Source: Rheinheimera sp. 4Y26 (lineage in GTDB: Bacteria > Pseudomonadota > Gammaproteobacteria > Enterobacterales > Alteromonadaceae). Taken from it: a stretch of 64,000 nucleotides of DNA. The stretch's first letter is position 1; every line of letters starts with the position of its first letter. A program made the translations under genes and the position numbers. The stretch spans positions 496,001-560,000 of the forward strand of contig NZ_JAOBWS010000001.1 in NCBI RefSeq assembly GCF_025245835.1. Reading direction: 5' to 3'. Positions 1-8,832 of the stretch are shown in pieces. Under the pieces are notes generated by a model. That model was not told the DNA's origin and did no database searches. It was given only the letters and a program-made list of their open reading frames with translations.

Positions 1-91
1 CAATCCCTGCCTGCCTGCTTGTTTATTTCCTGATGGATCACAGAACGCCGTTTGTCCCGGCAAAAGCGGGCCTGTACAGCAGTTGTCAGAC

Positions 92-106
92 CTGTTTTGA
101 AAACAG
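92..106. other. 7-1-7 perfect inverted repeat upstream of the DUF4382 gene
   Basis: CTGTTTT-G-AAAACAG is a perfect odd palindrome about 80 bases before the first gene. It could be an operator or a small stem. It superficially resembles a LexA box, but CTG and CAG are 9 rather than 10 bases apart. Nothing else is recognisable in the first 150 bases. Confidence 0.3.
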
Positions 107-183
107 AATTCAGTTTCAATTCATCAGGTAAACTATAAAGTCCTAATATAGTGTTTTCCCCAAGCTGTATATCGAGGTTCTTT

Positions 184-1206
184 ATGTCTGAGCACACAAC
201 ACAAGCTGGCAAAAAGCCGGCAAATTCGCGCACATTCAACACTGTATTTACCCCTGTTTTATTAGCCGGCAGCTTGCTGACGCTGGCCGCCTGTGGTGGT
301 GGTGGATCTGACGACAGCGCGCCAGCCCTGACCACAGCCACTTTTGGTTTGCAGGTCAGTGACGCGCCGGTAGACGACGCCGCGGCTGTGGTGCTGTGTT
401 TTAATGCCATCGAGCTGGTGGGCAACGGCAGTGCCACCCAAAGGTATCTGATTGGTTCAGATGCAGTAGCCGCAGCACCGAATAATCTGTGTCAGAACGC
501 CCAGGGCAATGTGATTGCCAATAGTCGTGGTGTGGATTTATTAAAATTACCCGGTGCGATGGCAGAGTCTTTAGTGTCGGGTGCTACAGTGCCGGCCGGT
601 AATTACGGTCAGCTGCGGCTGGTGCTTAGTGAAGGCTCTTATATTCAGCTGAAAGATGGCAGCAAAAAAGCGCTATCGGTGCCTTCCAACGAGCTGAAGT
701 TACTGGGTCCAACCTTGTCGGCCGGTGGTACTTTTAGTTACACCCTGGAATTTGATTTACGCAAAGCCGTGGTGAATAACAAAGCAGGCCAGAATTATCA
801 GTTAAAACCAACAGGGCTGCGTCTGGTGGATACCAGTCAGATTGGTCATTTAACAGGGACCGTTAGTGAAACTTTATTGATCAACAATCAATGTACTGTA
901 GCACCAGCTGACAAAACCAAGCCTGTGGGTGTGGTTTATCTGTACAAAGGCGCCGACTTAGCCCCGGCCACCCTGGGGGATTACGGCGGAATTCAGGCCA
1001 ACCTGCCTTATGCCAGCGCGCCAGTGTTGTTTGACGGTGCGGCCAGCTACAACTATCAGATAGGTTTTATTGATGCCGGCACTTATACCGCTGCTTTTAG
1101 CTGCAATACGGTGGACGATCCGGAGCAAGCTGATGTCATCACGTTTCTGGCCACTAAAACCCAGGCCATCAGCGCCAATAAAACGCCTGTGGTGCTGAAT
1201 TTCTAA
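184..1206 (+). CDS. DUF4382 domain-containing lipoprotein
   Basis: Predicted outer-membrane or periplasmic lipoprotein of 340 residues. The signal peptide ends in a lipobox (LTLAAC) followed by a Gly-rich tether. The mature protein begins with TATFGLQVSDAPVDDAAAVV, matching the DUF4382 pattern (a beta strand, then SDAPVDDA, then a conserved FxxIEL segment). The ATG at 184 is chosen because GAGG sits 6 bases upstream; a GTG at 151 in frame has no good ribosome site. Cysteines in the C-terminal half may form disulfides. The family is common in marine gammaproteobacteria and has no established role; a carbohydrate- or surface-related function would be a guess. It stands alone, with a terminator shared with the convergent dolP gene. 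Confidence 0.85.
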   Translation: MSEHTTQAGKKPANSRTFNTVFTPVLLAGSLLTLAACGGGGSDDSAPALTTATFGLQVSDAPVDDAAAVVLCFNAIELVGNGSATQRYLIGSDAVAAAPNNLCQNAQGNVIANSRGVDLLKLPGAMAESLVSGATVPAGNYGQLRLVLSEGSYIQLKDGSKKALSVPSNELKLLGPTLSAGGTFSYTLEFDLRKAVVNNKAGQNYQLKPTGLRLVDTSQIGHLTGTVSETLLINNQCTVAPADKTKPVGVVYLYKGADLAPATLGDYGGIQANLPYASAPVLFDGAASYNYQIGFIDAGTYTAAFSCNTVDDPEQADVITFLATKTQAISANKTPVVLNF

Positions 1207-1260
1207 CTGAAGCTATTGCGAAAGGCTCGTCAAAAAAGCCAGTCTGATAACAGCACAAAT

Positions 1261-1290
1261 AAAAAACCGCCGTTGGGCGGTTTTTTATTC
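1261..1290. terminator. Bidirectional rho-independent terminator
   Basis: AAAAAACCGCC-GTTG-GGCGGTTTTTT: a GC stem flanked by an A-run and a T-run, between the convergent DUF4382 and dolP genes, so it can serve both strands. Confidence 0.85.
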
Positions 1291-1306
1291 AGCTATAACG
1301 CCGCAG

Positions 1307-1894
1307 TTAGTTATAACTGGTTTCAAAAGCTTTAATCACCCGCGACACGCCATTGACATGGCGGGCAATTTCAACGGCTTTGTCGGCTTCACTGCTGCTG
1401 ACCAGACCCATTAAAAACACTTCGCCGTTTTCAGTGACAACCTTGATATTCAGTGCGCTGACTTCTTTGTCACCGACCAGCAGGCTTTTTACTCTGGTGG
1501 TGATCCAGCTGTCGCGGCTGCGGGTGGTAAAAGAAATGGGGTTACCCACCCGGATCTGGTTTTGCACATCTTTCACTCCCTGAATGGGCTGCACCAGCGA
1601 GGTGGCCAGCTCAACTAAGTCCTGGCTTGGCGCCTGACCGGTGAGCAGCAAAATACCGTTGTAGCTGTTCACGTTGATTTGTGCACGTTCTTCCAGCGTT
1701 TTGTTTGCTTCAAGTGCCCGCTCGGCTTTGACCACTATGCTGCTGTCGTCAATTTGTGAGCCCAGAGTGCGGCGGTCAGACGCTGAAGTCACGGCAGAAG
1801 CACCACCAGCCACCACTGCGGCGGCACAGGCTTGTAACAGCAGCGTCAGACTGACAATTGCAGTCAGTTTCAGCAGAGGTTTTACATCAGACAT
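1307..1894 (-). CDS. dolP: Dual BON-domain outer-membrane lipoprotein DolP (YraP)
   Basis: Lipoprotein with lipobox LLQAC and two BON domains (roughly residues 50-118 and 129-190), the architecture of E. coli DolP/YraP, which binds anionic phospholipids at the outer membrane and division site and supports envelope integrity. Three in-frame ATGs occur at 1900, 1897 and 1894; the strong AAGGAG touches the first, so the third (195 residues) gives the best spacing. It is the last gene of lpoA-yraN-diaA-dolP, the same order as yraM-yraN-yraO-yraP in E. coli, which makes the assignment firm. The gap to diaA is only 14 bases. Confidence 0.92.
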   Translation of the reverse strand: MSDVKPLLKLTAIVSLTLLLQACAAAVVAGGASAVTSASDRRTLGSQIDDSSIVVKAERALEANKTLEERAQINVNSYNGILLLTGQAPSQDLVELATSLVQPIQGVKDVQNQIRVGNPISFTTRSRDSWITTRVKSLLVGDKEVSALNIKVVTENGEVFLMGLVSSSEADKAVEIARHVNGVSRVIKAFETSYN

Positions 1895-1908
1895 CATCAT
1901 CTCCTTGG

Positions 1909-2493
1909 TTATTCGTCGTCTTGTTGCGGGAACAAGGTGTTGTCTATCAGTTCACAGACACAATGTAATAAAAAGGCGTAACACTCAAAAATACGTGCAG
2001 GGCGGTGCGCCGGTACTCTGAGCTCAACATCGGTATTGCCGAGTAATCCCGACAGCTCGCCGTTGTTGTCGACAGTTAAGGCAATCACCGTCATATCTTT
2101 GGTCAGCGCCGCTTCCACTGCTTTGATCAGGTTGTGTTCGTGCCCCGTTAAAGACAACACCAATAAAATATCGCCATCCTGACCCAAAGCCCGCACCTGT
2201 CGCGCCAGATAATCCTGATGCTGGTTGTCGCTTTGCAGGCCGGACAGTTCGGTTTGCAGCGCTAAAGCCGGCAGGCAAGGGCGCTCGGTTTCAAATTGAT
2301 CCAACAGCAGCTGGGAAAAATGGCTGGCCAGCGCCCTGGCTGCACCTTCACCACAACACAATACTTTGCGATCGCTGACCAGCGCCTGAACTATAGTCAG
2401 GGCTGCGGCTTCAATAGGCTCAGCCAGCGCTTCGCCTGTGGCTATCATGGTCTGGATATTCTCGGTAAACAGCTGCCGGATGTGTTCTTGCAT
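1909..2493 (-). CDS. diaA: DnaA initiator-associating protein DiaA (SIS domain)
   Basis: Single SIS-domain protein of 194 residues, close to the 196 of E. coli DiaA. In E. coli the tetramer binds DnaA and promotes assembly of initiation complexes at oriC. The phosphosugar-isomerase fold is seen in CCGEGAARALASHFSQLL and the second half ILLVLSLTGHEHNLIKAVEAA. The paralogue GmhA (sedoheptulose-7-phosphate isomerase) is similar, but the position between yraN and dolP identifies DiaA. Cytoplasmic; probably cotranscribed from the lpoA promoter. Confidence 0.92.
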   Translation of the reverse strand: MQEHIRQLFTENIQTMIATGEALAEPIEAAALTIVQALVSDRKVLCCGEGAARALASHFSQLLLDQFETERPCLPALALQTELSGLQSDNQHQDYLARQVRALGQDGDILLVLSLTGHEHNLIKAVEAALTKDMTVIALTVDNNGELSGLLGNTDVELRVPAHRPARIFECYAFLLHCVCELIDNTLFPQQDDE

Positions 2494-2516
2494 GCGCGAT
2501 GGTCCTGCCTTGTTCG

Positions 2517-2864
2517 TTAAAATGCGTTTTTAATCCATTCGATTTGGTAGGGGCTGTCACCGCTAATAGCTACCACATCAAAACGGCAGTCCGCCTGTTT
2601 TTGCTGTTGCTGTAAAAACCAGGCGGCGGTTTGCCTGAGTTTTTGTTGTTTACTTAAGGTGACTGCGGCGGCGGCGCCACCAAAGCTGTTGTTTTGCCGG
2701 TATTTTACTTCAACAAACACCCATTGTTTTTGTTGCTGGCAGACTAAATCCAGTTCACCAAAACGACAACTGACATTGCGCGCCAACAGCGTTAGCCCTT
2801 GCTGCTGCAGGTAATTCAGGGCTAAGTCTTCAAAAAAAGCACCTTTGGAGTTGCCACCCTGCAT
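2517..2864 (-). CDS. yraN: YraN/UPF0102 family endonuclease-like protein
   Basis: 115-residue protein of the UPF0102 family with a restriction-endonuclease-like fold. The signature is visible: GAFFEDLALNYL near the N terminus, then FGELDLV and VFVEVKYR, which supply the acidic residues and Lys of a PD-(D/E)XK-type site. The physiological role is not settled; links to DNA recombination have been proposed for the family. It lies 14 bases downstream of lpoA and 23 bases upstream of diaA in the conserved order. Confidence 0.9.
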   Translation of the reverse strand: MQGGNSKGAFFEDLALNYLQQQGLTLLARNVSCRFGELDLVCQQQKQWVFVEVKYRQNNSFGGAAAAVTLSKQQKLRQTAAWFLQQQQKQADCRFDVVAISGDSPYQIEWIKNAF

Positions 2865-2878
2865 CTGGCTATTGTCCT

Positions 2879-4810
2879 TTAGTTGTTTTTTGCCGCGTCC
2901 AGCGCCGTTAATTTGCCTTTACCATAACGGGCGACCGTTAATTGCCGCTGAATATTCTGGTCTTTGCCAAGGCGCAAACTGCCGGTCAGGCCGTGGTGCA
3001 GCATGGCCGGAAACTGCTGTTGTTGTTTCAGCCGGCCAATCAGCGCCATAGCGTCATAACCCATGGCAAACAGCCGTTGTGAGGTTTCATCCTGCTCGGC
3101 AAAAAGTTGTTCATACTCGGCGCGCAGCGGCAGCTGTGGCTGTTGCGGCACCAGCCAGGGTATTTCAGTTAAGGTCATGCCGGCTAAATCACGGATATCG
3201 GTGCGATCGATGGCCAGACTGTGGCTGCGTGAACTGGCATAAATAGGTAAGGCCGGTGCTGTCGGGCTGACGCTGACATCAATAAAAGGTTTAAACAACC
3301 GGGTTTGGGTTGGGTCGGCCAGCAGATAAATCGCGTCCACATCCTGTCTGCTGTGCATTTCAGCATTGACAGTGCTACCGGCATATTTACTGATTTCATT
3401 GACCCGCTCTGTGCTGGCGGCTGTTTCTAAAAAGGTGGTGATGAGGCTGCGCAGCTCATCCTGAGTGTTAAAACTGTAACTTTCTACTTTGTCGCCGTTT
3501 TTTTCCTGCCACAGCTGCTGGAAATGCTGCGCCATGCGCTGGTTAATCGGGCTGCGGGCGCTGATCAGCACCGGATGCTGATAATGGCGCTGCTGGAATA
3601 ACTCCACCATTTGCGCCGCTTCATCTTCGGCACTTAAGGCAAAATAAAACTGGTCAGGGTTTGGCTGGTTATTATCCTGTTTGCTGTTTAAAAACAGCGT
3701 AGGCCAGCGCCAGTTGGGCAGCGTTTGCAGTTTATCCACATCTTCTCTGAGCAGCGGACCAACCACAAAATCAACCTGAGTTGTTTCCAGTGCGGCCAGA
3801 ATTTGTTCCGCGCTCTGGTTGCTGTCGATAAAATGCAGGCTGCGCGCCGGGGTCTGGGTGCTGGCGGCGACCATCCCCAGCTGCACTGCTTCACCCAGGG
3901 TTTTTAAATTGCCGGATAAAGGCAAAATCACCCCCAGGCGGGCTGGCTGATAAGCCGGTGTGCTGGCAAGTTCAGTAATGGCTTTGGGTAAAGCTGACAA
4001 CTCTGGCATGCCCGGATGGCGTTGTTGCCAATCGTCCAGAGCCTGTTGCATGGCTTGTTGCTGACCGGCAAAGGTGACGGCAATTTCCACCAGATTTAAC
4101 CAGGCAACAGCGCGGGGCCGGGCGTTTTTGGCAAGCACACTGCGCTGCTGCGGGCTTAACTGCACCAGATTTTGCCAGAGCAAATTTTGCAGTTCTGCGT
4201 CGGCACCGGCATTGCCGGCCAGTTCATCCTGGGCAAACAACCAGCGTAACGCACTGAGTAACTGTTTGTTGTCAGATAAAAAATTGGCAGCCAGTAGGGT
4301 AAATTCAGTGCGATCCGCAGGCGCAACGTCTGTTAGCGCATTCTGTTCCAACAATAATTCAGCGGCGGCAAATTGCTGATTCACCAGATAACTTTGCAGC
4401 AAAGGCAGCATATTTTGCTGACGGATCTGGCCATAAGCAGACAAGCGTAAGTTGTGGCTAATGGCCAGGCTGCGCTCTGGTTTTAGCTTTTCTTCCAGCA
4501 GGGTTTTGGCTTCCTGCAGCAAGTCGCGTTGTTGTTGTTCAAAAGCATCAGCGGCGATAGCTGTCACTGGTTGTTCCACCTGCTGATAACTGACTTCAGC
4601 GGCGTTTGGGTCCAGTTTAAAAACTTCGGCCTCTGCTTCGGGCTTTTCCGGCGCAGCAACAGTGGTTTTGGTCACTGTAGCAGGCTCAGGGGCGGGCGCC
4701 GGCGTTTGGCTGCAACCGGCCAGAATAACCACAGCACCCAGCACAGGCGCAATGGCCGGGCCAAATGCCGAATGAACAGAACACCAAAGTGGGAATTTGC
4801 TGGATTTCAC
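2879..4810 (-). CDS. lpoA: Outer-membrane lipoprotein LpoA, activator of PBP1a
   Basis: 643-residue lipoprotein with lipobox ILAGC followed by a Pro/Ala/Glu-rich linker. The N-terminal half (to about residue 285) is helical and TPR-like; from about residue 287 (ARLGVILPLSGNLKTLGEAV) it has a type I periplasmic-binding-protein fold. In E. coli LpoA spans the periplasm and stimulates transpeptidation by PBP1a. The start is a GTG at 4810 with only a weak upstream ribosome site, so an alternative start is possible, but the signal peptide requires roughly this N terminus. It heads the yraN-diaA-dolP operon and is divergent from rsmI across a 143-base gap. Confidence 0.92.
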   Translation of the reverse strand: MKSSKFPLWCSVHSAFGPAIAPVLGAVVILAGCSQTPAPAPEPATVTKTTVAAPEKPEAEAEVFKLDPNAAEVSYQQVEQPVTAIAADAFEQQQRDLLQEAKTLLEEKLKPERSLAISHNLRLSAYGQIRQQNMLPLLQSYLVNQQFAAAELLLEQNALTDVAPADRTEFTLLAANFLSDNKQLLSALRWLFAQDELAGNAGADAELQNLLWQNLVQLSPQQRSVLAKNARPRAVAWLNLVEIAVTFAGQQQAMQQALDDWQQRHPGMPELSALPKAITELASTPAYQPARLGVILPLSGNLKTLGEAVQLGMVAASTQTPARSLHFIDSNQSAEQILAALETTQVDFVVGPLLREDVDKLQTLPNWRWPTLFLNSKQDNNQPNPDQFYFALSAEDEAAQMVELFQQRHYQHPVLISARSPINQRMAQHFQQLWQEKNGDKVESYSFNTQDELRSLITTFLETAASTERVNEISKYAGSTVNAEMHSRQDVDAIYLLADPTQTRLFKPFIDVSVSPTAPALPIYASSRSHSLAIDRTDIRDLAGMTLTEIPWLVPQQPQLPLRAEYEQLFAEQDETSQRLFAMGYDAMALIGRLKQQQQFPAMLHHGLTGSLRLGKDQNIQRQLTVARYGKGKLTALDAAKNN

Positions 4811-4953
4811 AATGCACAGTTACAATAGCCGACGAATGGCTGTCATCTTATACCATTTCTGTGACCGGATCACGCCAGCCCCGGGGCTGAGTTGTTGTTC
4901 TGGCTGATTTTTTGCCGCGGGCCCCTTGCCTTGCCAGACAAAGGAAAAACCTT

Positions 4954-5820
4954 ATGACTTCTGCCCACCCAAGCCCGGCTGCCGGAACTTTGTATATTGT
5001 GGCCACCCCTATTGGCAACCTGGACGATATCAGCCAGCGTGCGCTGAAAACCTTAACTGCGGTGGCCTGGGTAGCGGCTGAAGACACCCGCCATAGTGGT
5101 AAGTTACTGAGCCATTTTAATATTTCGGCGCGTTTTCTGTCGTTGCACGACCATAACGAAAAACAACGGGCCGCCAGTTTGCTGCAAAAACTGCAGGCCG
5201 GTGACGATGTGGCGCTGGTGTCTGACGCCGGTACACCACTGATTTCTGACCCGGGTTACAGCCTGGTGCGGTTATGCCGCGACGCCGGCGTGCGGATAGT
5301 GCCTGTTCCTGGCCCCTGCGCTTTAATTGCCGCTTTATGTTGTGCCGGTTTGCCCACTGACAAATTTCATTTTATCGGCTTTTTACCAGCCAAATCCGGT
5401 CAGCGCCAACAGGTACTAAAAGACATTCCGCCTGCGGTGGGCACTGTGATTTGTTATGAGGCGGCGCGCCGCGTCAAAGACACTCTGGCCGACGTGGCTG
5501 CTGTGTATGGTGAAGAGCGCGAGCTGGTGCTGGCCAAAGAGCTGAGTAAAACTTTTGAACATTTTTGCCATGGCACTGCGGCCAGTATCACCGCCTGGCT
5601 GGAAGAGGATCCGCAGCGTTGTCAGGGGGAAATGGTGCTGATGATAGCGCCGCCTGCCACCAAAGCCGACGATGATATCAACGCTGTGGCGCAGCAAACC
5701 TTAAAGCTGCTGATGGCGGAATTACCGCTGAAAAAAGCGGCAGCCTTAACGGCAGAAATTCATGGTGAAAAGAAAAACGCCTTATATAAGCTGGGGTTAA
5801 GCTGGGGCGCTTCGGAATAA
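4954..5820 (+). CDS. rsmI: 16S rRNA (cytidine1402-2'-O)-methyltransferase RsmI
   Basis: SAM-dependent tetrapyrrole-methylase-fold enzyme that 2'-O-methylates C1402 in the ribosomal P site. Diagnostic segments are LYIVATPIGNLDDIS near residue 12, AEDTRHSGKLL, SDAGTPLISDPGY near residue 90, and VPVPGPCALIAAL. The ATG at 4954 (288 residues) is preceded by AAGGA 8 bases upstream; a TTG 42 bases earlier is in frame but poorly placed. Divergence from lpoA is the E. coli arrangement. RsmH, which adds the N4-methyl to the same nucleotide, is also in this window. Confidence 0.95.
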   Translation: MTSAHPSPAAGTLYIVATPIGNLDDISQRALKTLTAVAWVAAEDTRHSGKLLSHFNISARFLSLHDHNEKQRAASLLQKLQAGDDVALVSDAGTPLISDPGYSLVRLCRDAGVRIVPVPGPCALIAALCCAGLPTDKFHFIGFLPAKSGQRQQVLKDIPPAVGTVICYEAARRVKDTLADVAAVYGEERELVLAKELSKTFEHFCHGTAASITAWLEEDPQRCQGEMVLMIAPPATKADDDINAVAQQTLKLLMAELPLKKAAALTAEIHGEKKNALYKLGLSWGASE

Positions 5821-5875
5821 ATTTATATCGAAGCAGCTGCTACTCTGTTGGCAGTTTCAAGGATACAGGCAAGGC

Positions 5876-6844
5876 TTAATTTGGTTTTTTGTCTGGCGAG
5901 GCAGTGTCTGGCGGCGCTGCCAACAGTTGTTGGATGCGTTGCAGATGCGCCTGCGCGTAATCAGGAACCAGCTTTTTTTGTACCCGGCTGAATTGTATTC
6001 TGGCTTCTGCCTGTTGTGCGCTGCGCCATAAAGCCTCAGCCTGGTGCAGAATGGCCAGATTGTGCAGCAGGCTATATCCCTGCGTCAGATACAATTGTTC
6101 GGCCTGCTGCAGGTGCGGCAGGGTGTCACGCCATTGACCAATGTTTGCCAGGCTGCGCGCCAAATTATAATGGGCTTCGGCTATTCGGGCCTGTTGCTTA
6201 AAACCGCTGATTGCCTTCAGTGCTTTTTGCCGATAGGCCACCGACTCGTGCAGCAGATTGAGTCTGTGACTGTAATGCCCCAGATTGTTATACAACTCGT
6301 ATAAAAACACCGGATCTTTGCTCTTACGGTACTGTTGTTCCAATGCTTTTAACGCGGCATAACCCTGTTCGTCATTGCCTGTGGTGTACATCTGTACATT
6401 CAGCAGCAGCACCATGGTGAAAGGATTAAAATCTGCCTGATGTAAATCAGCGAGCAGGGTGGTTGCCTGTTGCAGGAAATACGCTGATGCCTGGGTATTT
6501 TTTCGTGCATAGAGCAGCTTTGCTAAATAGATATAAAGCCGGGCGCGAAAATGGGCCGGGCCCTTTTCTGTCAGCTGTTTATCTGCAACCAGCTGGCTGG
6601 TCAGGGCAAATAACTCTTGATCTTTTTGCAGTTCAAACAGGCTGTCGAGTTTGTACAACGTCAGTTCATACCAGGGCAAACTACCTTTTGGGGTGCTGGC
6701 GAGTTTGGGCTCTAACGCATCCAGACAAGGCTGGCCTGAGATCTGGCAGATTTGCTGTATTGACGCAGGCTCTGCAGCTGCAGGCAGCGGAGTATTGATG
6801 AGGGCGATCAACAGCACAGCACCAGGTAACAACAGCAACCTCAT
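5876..6844 (-). CDS. Secreted tetratricopeptide-repeat protein, function unknown
   Basis: 322-residue protein with an N-terminal signal peptide (MRLLLLPGAVLLIALINTPL...AAAEP), therefore probably periplasmic. The rest is helical with several TPR-like pairs; YELYNNLGHYSHRLNLLHES and EAHYNLARSLANIGQW show the tandem pattern. Two Cys residues soon after the signal peptide (ICQISGQPC) could form a disulfide. TPR arrays of this type often precede GGDEF or kinase domains, but no such domain is present. The start at 6844 has AGGTGG 7 bases upstream. No operon partner is evident. Confidence 0.7.
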   Translation of the reverse strand: MRLLLLPGAVLLIALINTPLPAAAEPASIQQICQISGQPCLDALEPKLASTPKGSLPWYELTLYKLDSLFELQKDQELFALTSQLVADKQLTEKGPAHFRARLYIYLAKLLYARKNTQASAYFLQQATTLLADLHQADFNPFTMVLLLNVQMYTTGNDEQGYAALKALEQQYRKSKDPVFLYELYNNLGHYSHRLNLLHESVAYRQKALKAISGFKQQARIAEAHYNLARSLANIGQWRDTLPHLQQAEQLYLTQGYSLLHNLAILHQAEALWRSAQQAEARIQFSRVQKKLVPDYAQAHLQRIQQLLAAPPDTASPDKKPN

Positions 6845-6904
6845 AACGTCACCACCTGAAATCAACGATAGTCAGATTGCATCATGCCAGCAATTGGGCA
6901 AAAA

Positions 6905-8511
<1,607 letters not shown>

Positions 8512-8703
8512 CAAAAGCACCCCGTTTAAAAAAATGGCGCGAAGTTTGGCAAAAAGCGGCGGCAGAGGTTTTGATCAGGCGCAAACTTTGTTGCATTGGC
8601 TGGCATTCAACAGCGGGTAAAGGCTGATTGGGGTTGTTATGGCTGCACCACTACAGTGCATAGATGACAGTTGTTGCGCTGCCCTGGCGCAGCATCCTCG
8701 TTG

Positions 8704-8717
8704 TGAATACGTATTCA
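8704..8717. promoter_or_regulatory. Palindromic operator candidate (LacI-family type) before the glucan locus
   Basis: TGAATACGTATTCA is a perfect 14-bp palindrome with a CG centre, the usual shape of LacI/MalR-family operators. It lies 116 bases before the TonB-receptor start, in a 321-base intergenic region (8512-8832) that otherwise holds only AT-rich sequence near 8740-8775. Binding by a maltodextrin regulator is inference; no regulator gene is in the window. Confidence 0.55.
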
Positions 8718-8832
8718 TGTTGTTTCTGGTGCAAGCACTGGTTAATTAATAGGCTGGGTAAATAAAAAAAATGAAATGGCTCAGGATGATGCAGTAACAG
8801 TCCCCGCCATTAGGATTAGACAAAACGGGGAC

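Noticed and set aside
92-106. Possible LexA (SOS) box CTGTTTTGAAAACAG
   Set aside because: CTG and CAG are separated by 9 bases; LexA boxes of this group need 10, and the downstream gene is not an SOS gene.
3732-3740. Perfect DnaA box TTATCCACA
   Set aside because: Isolated, inside lpoA coding sequence, with no cluster of boxes; most likely chance.
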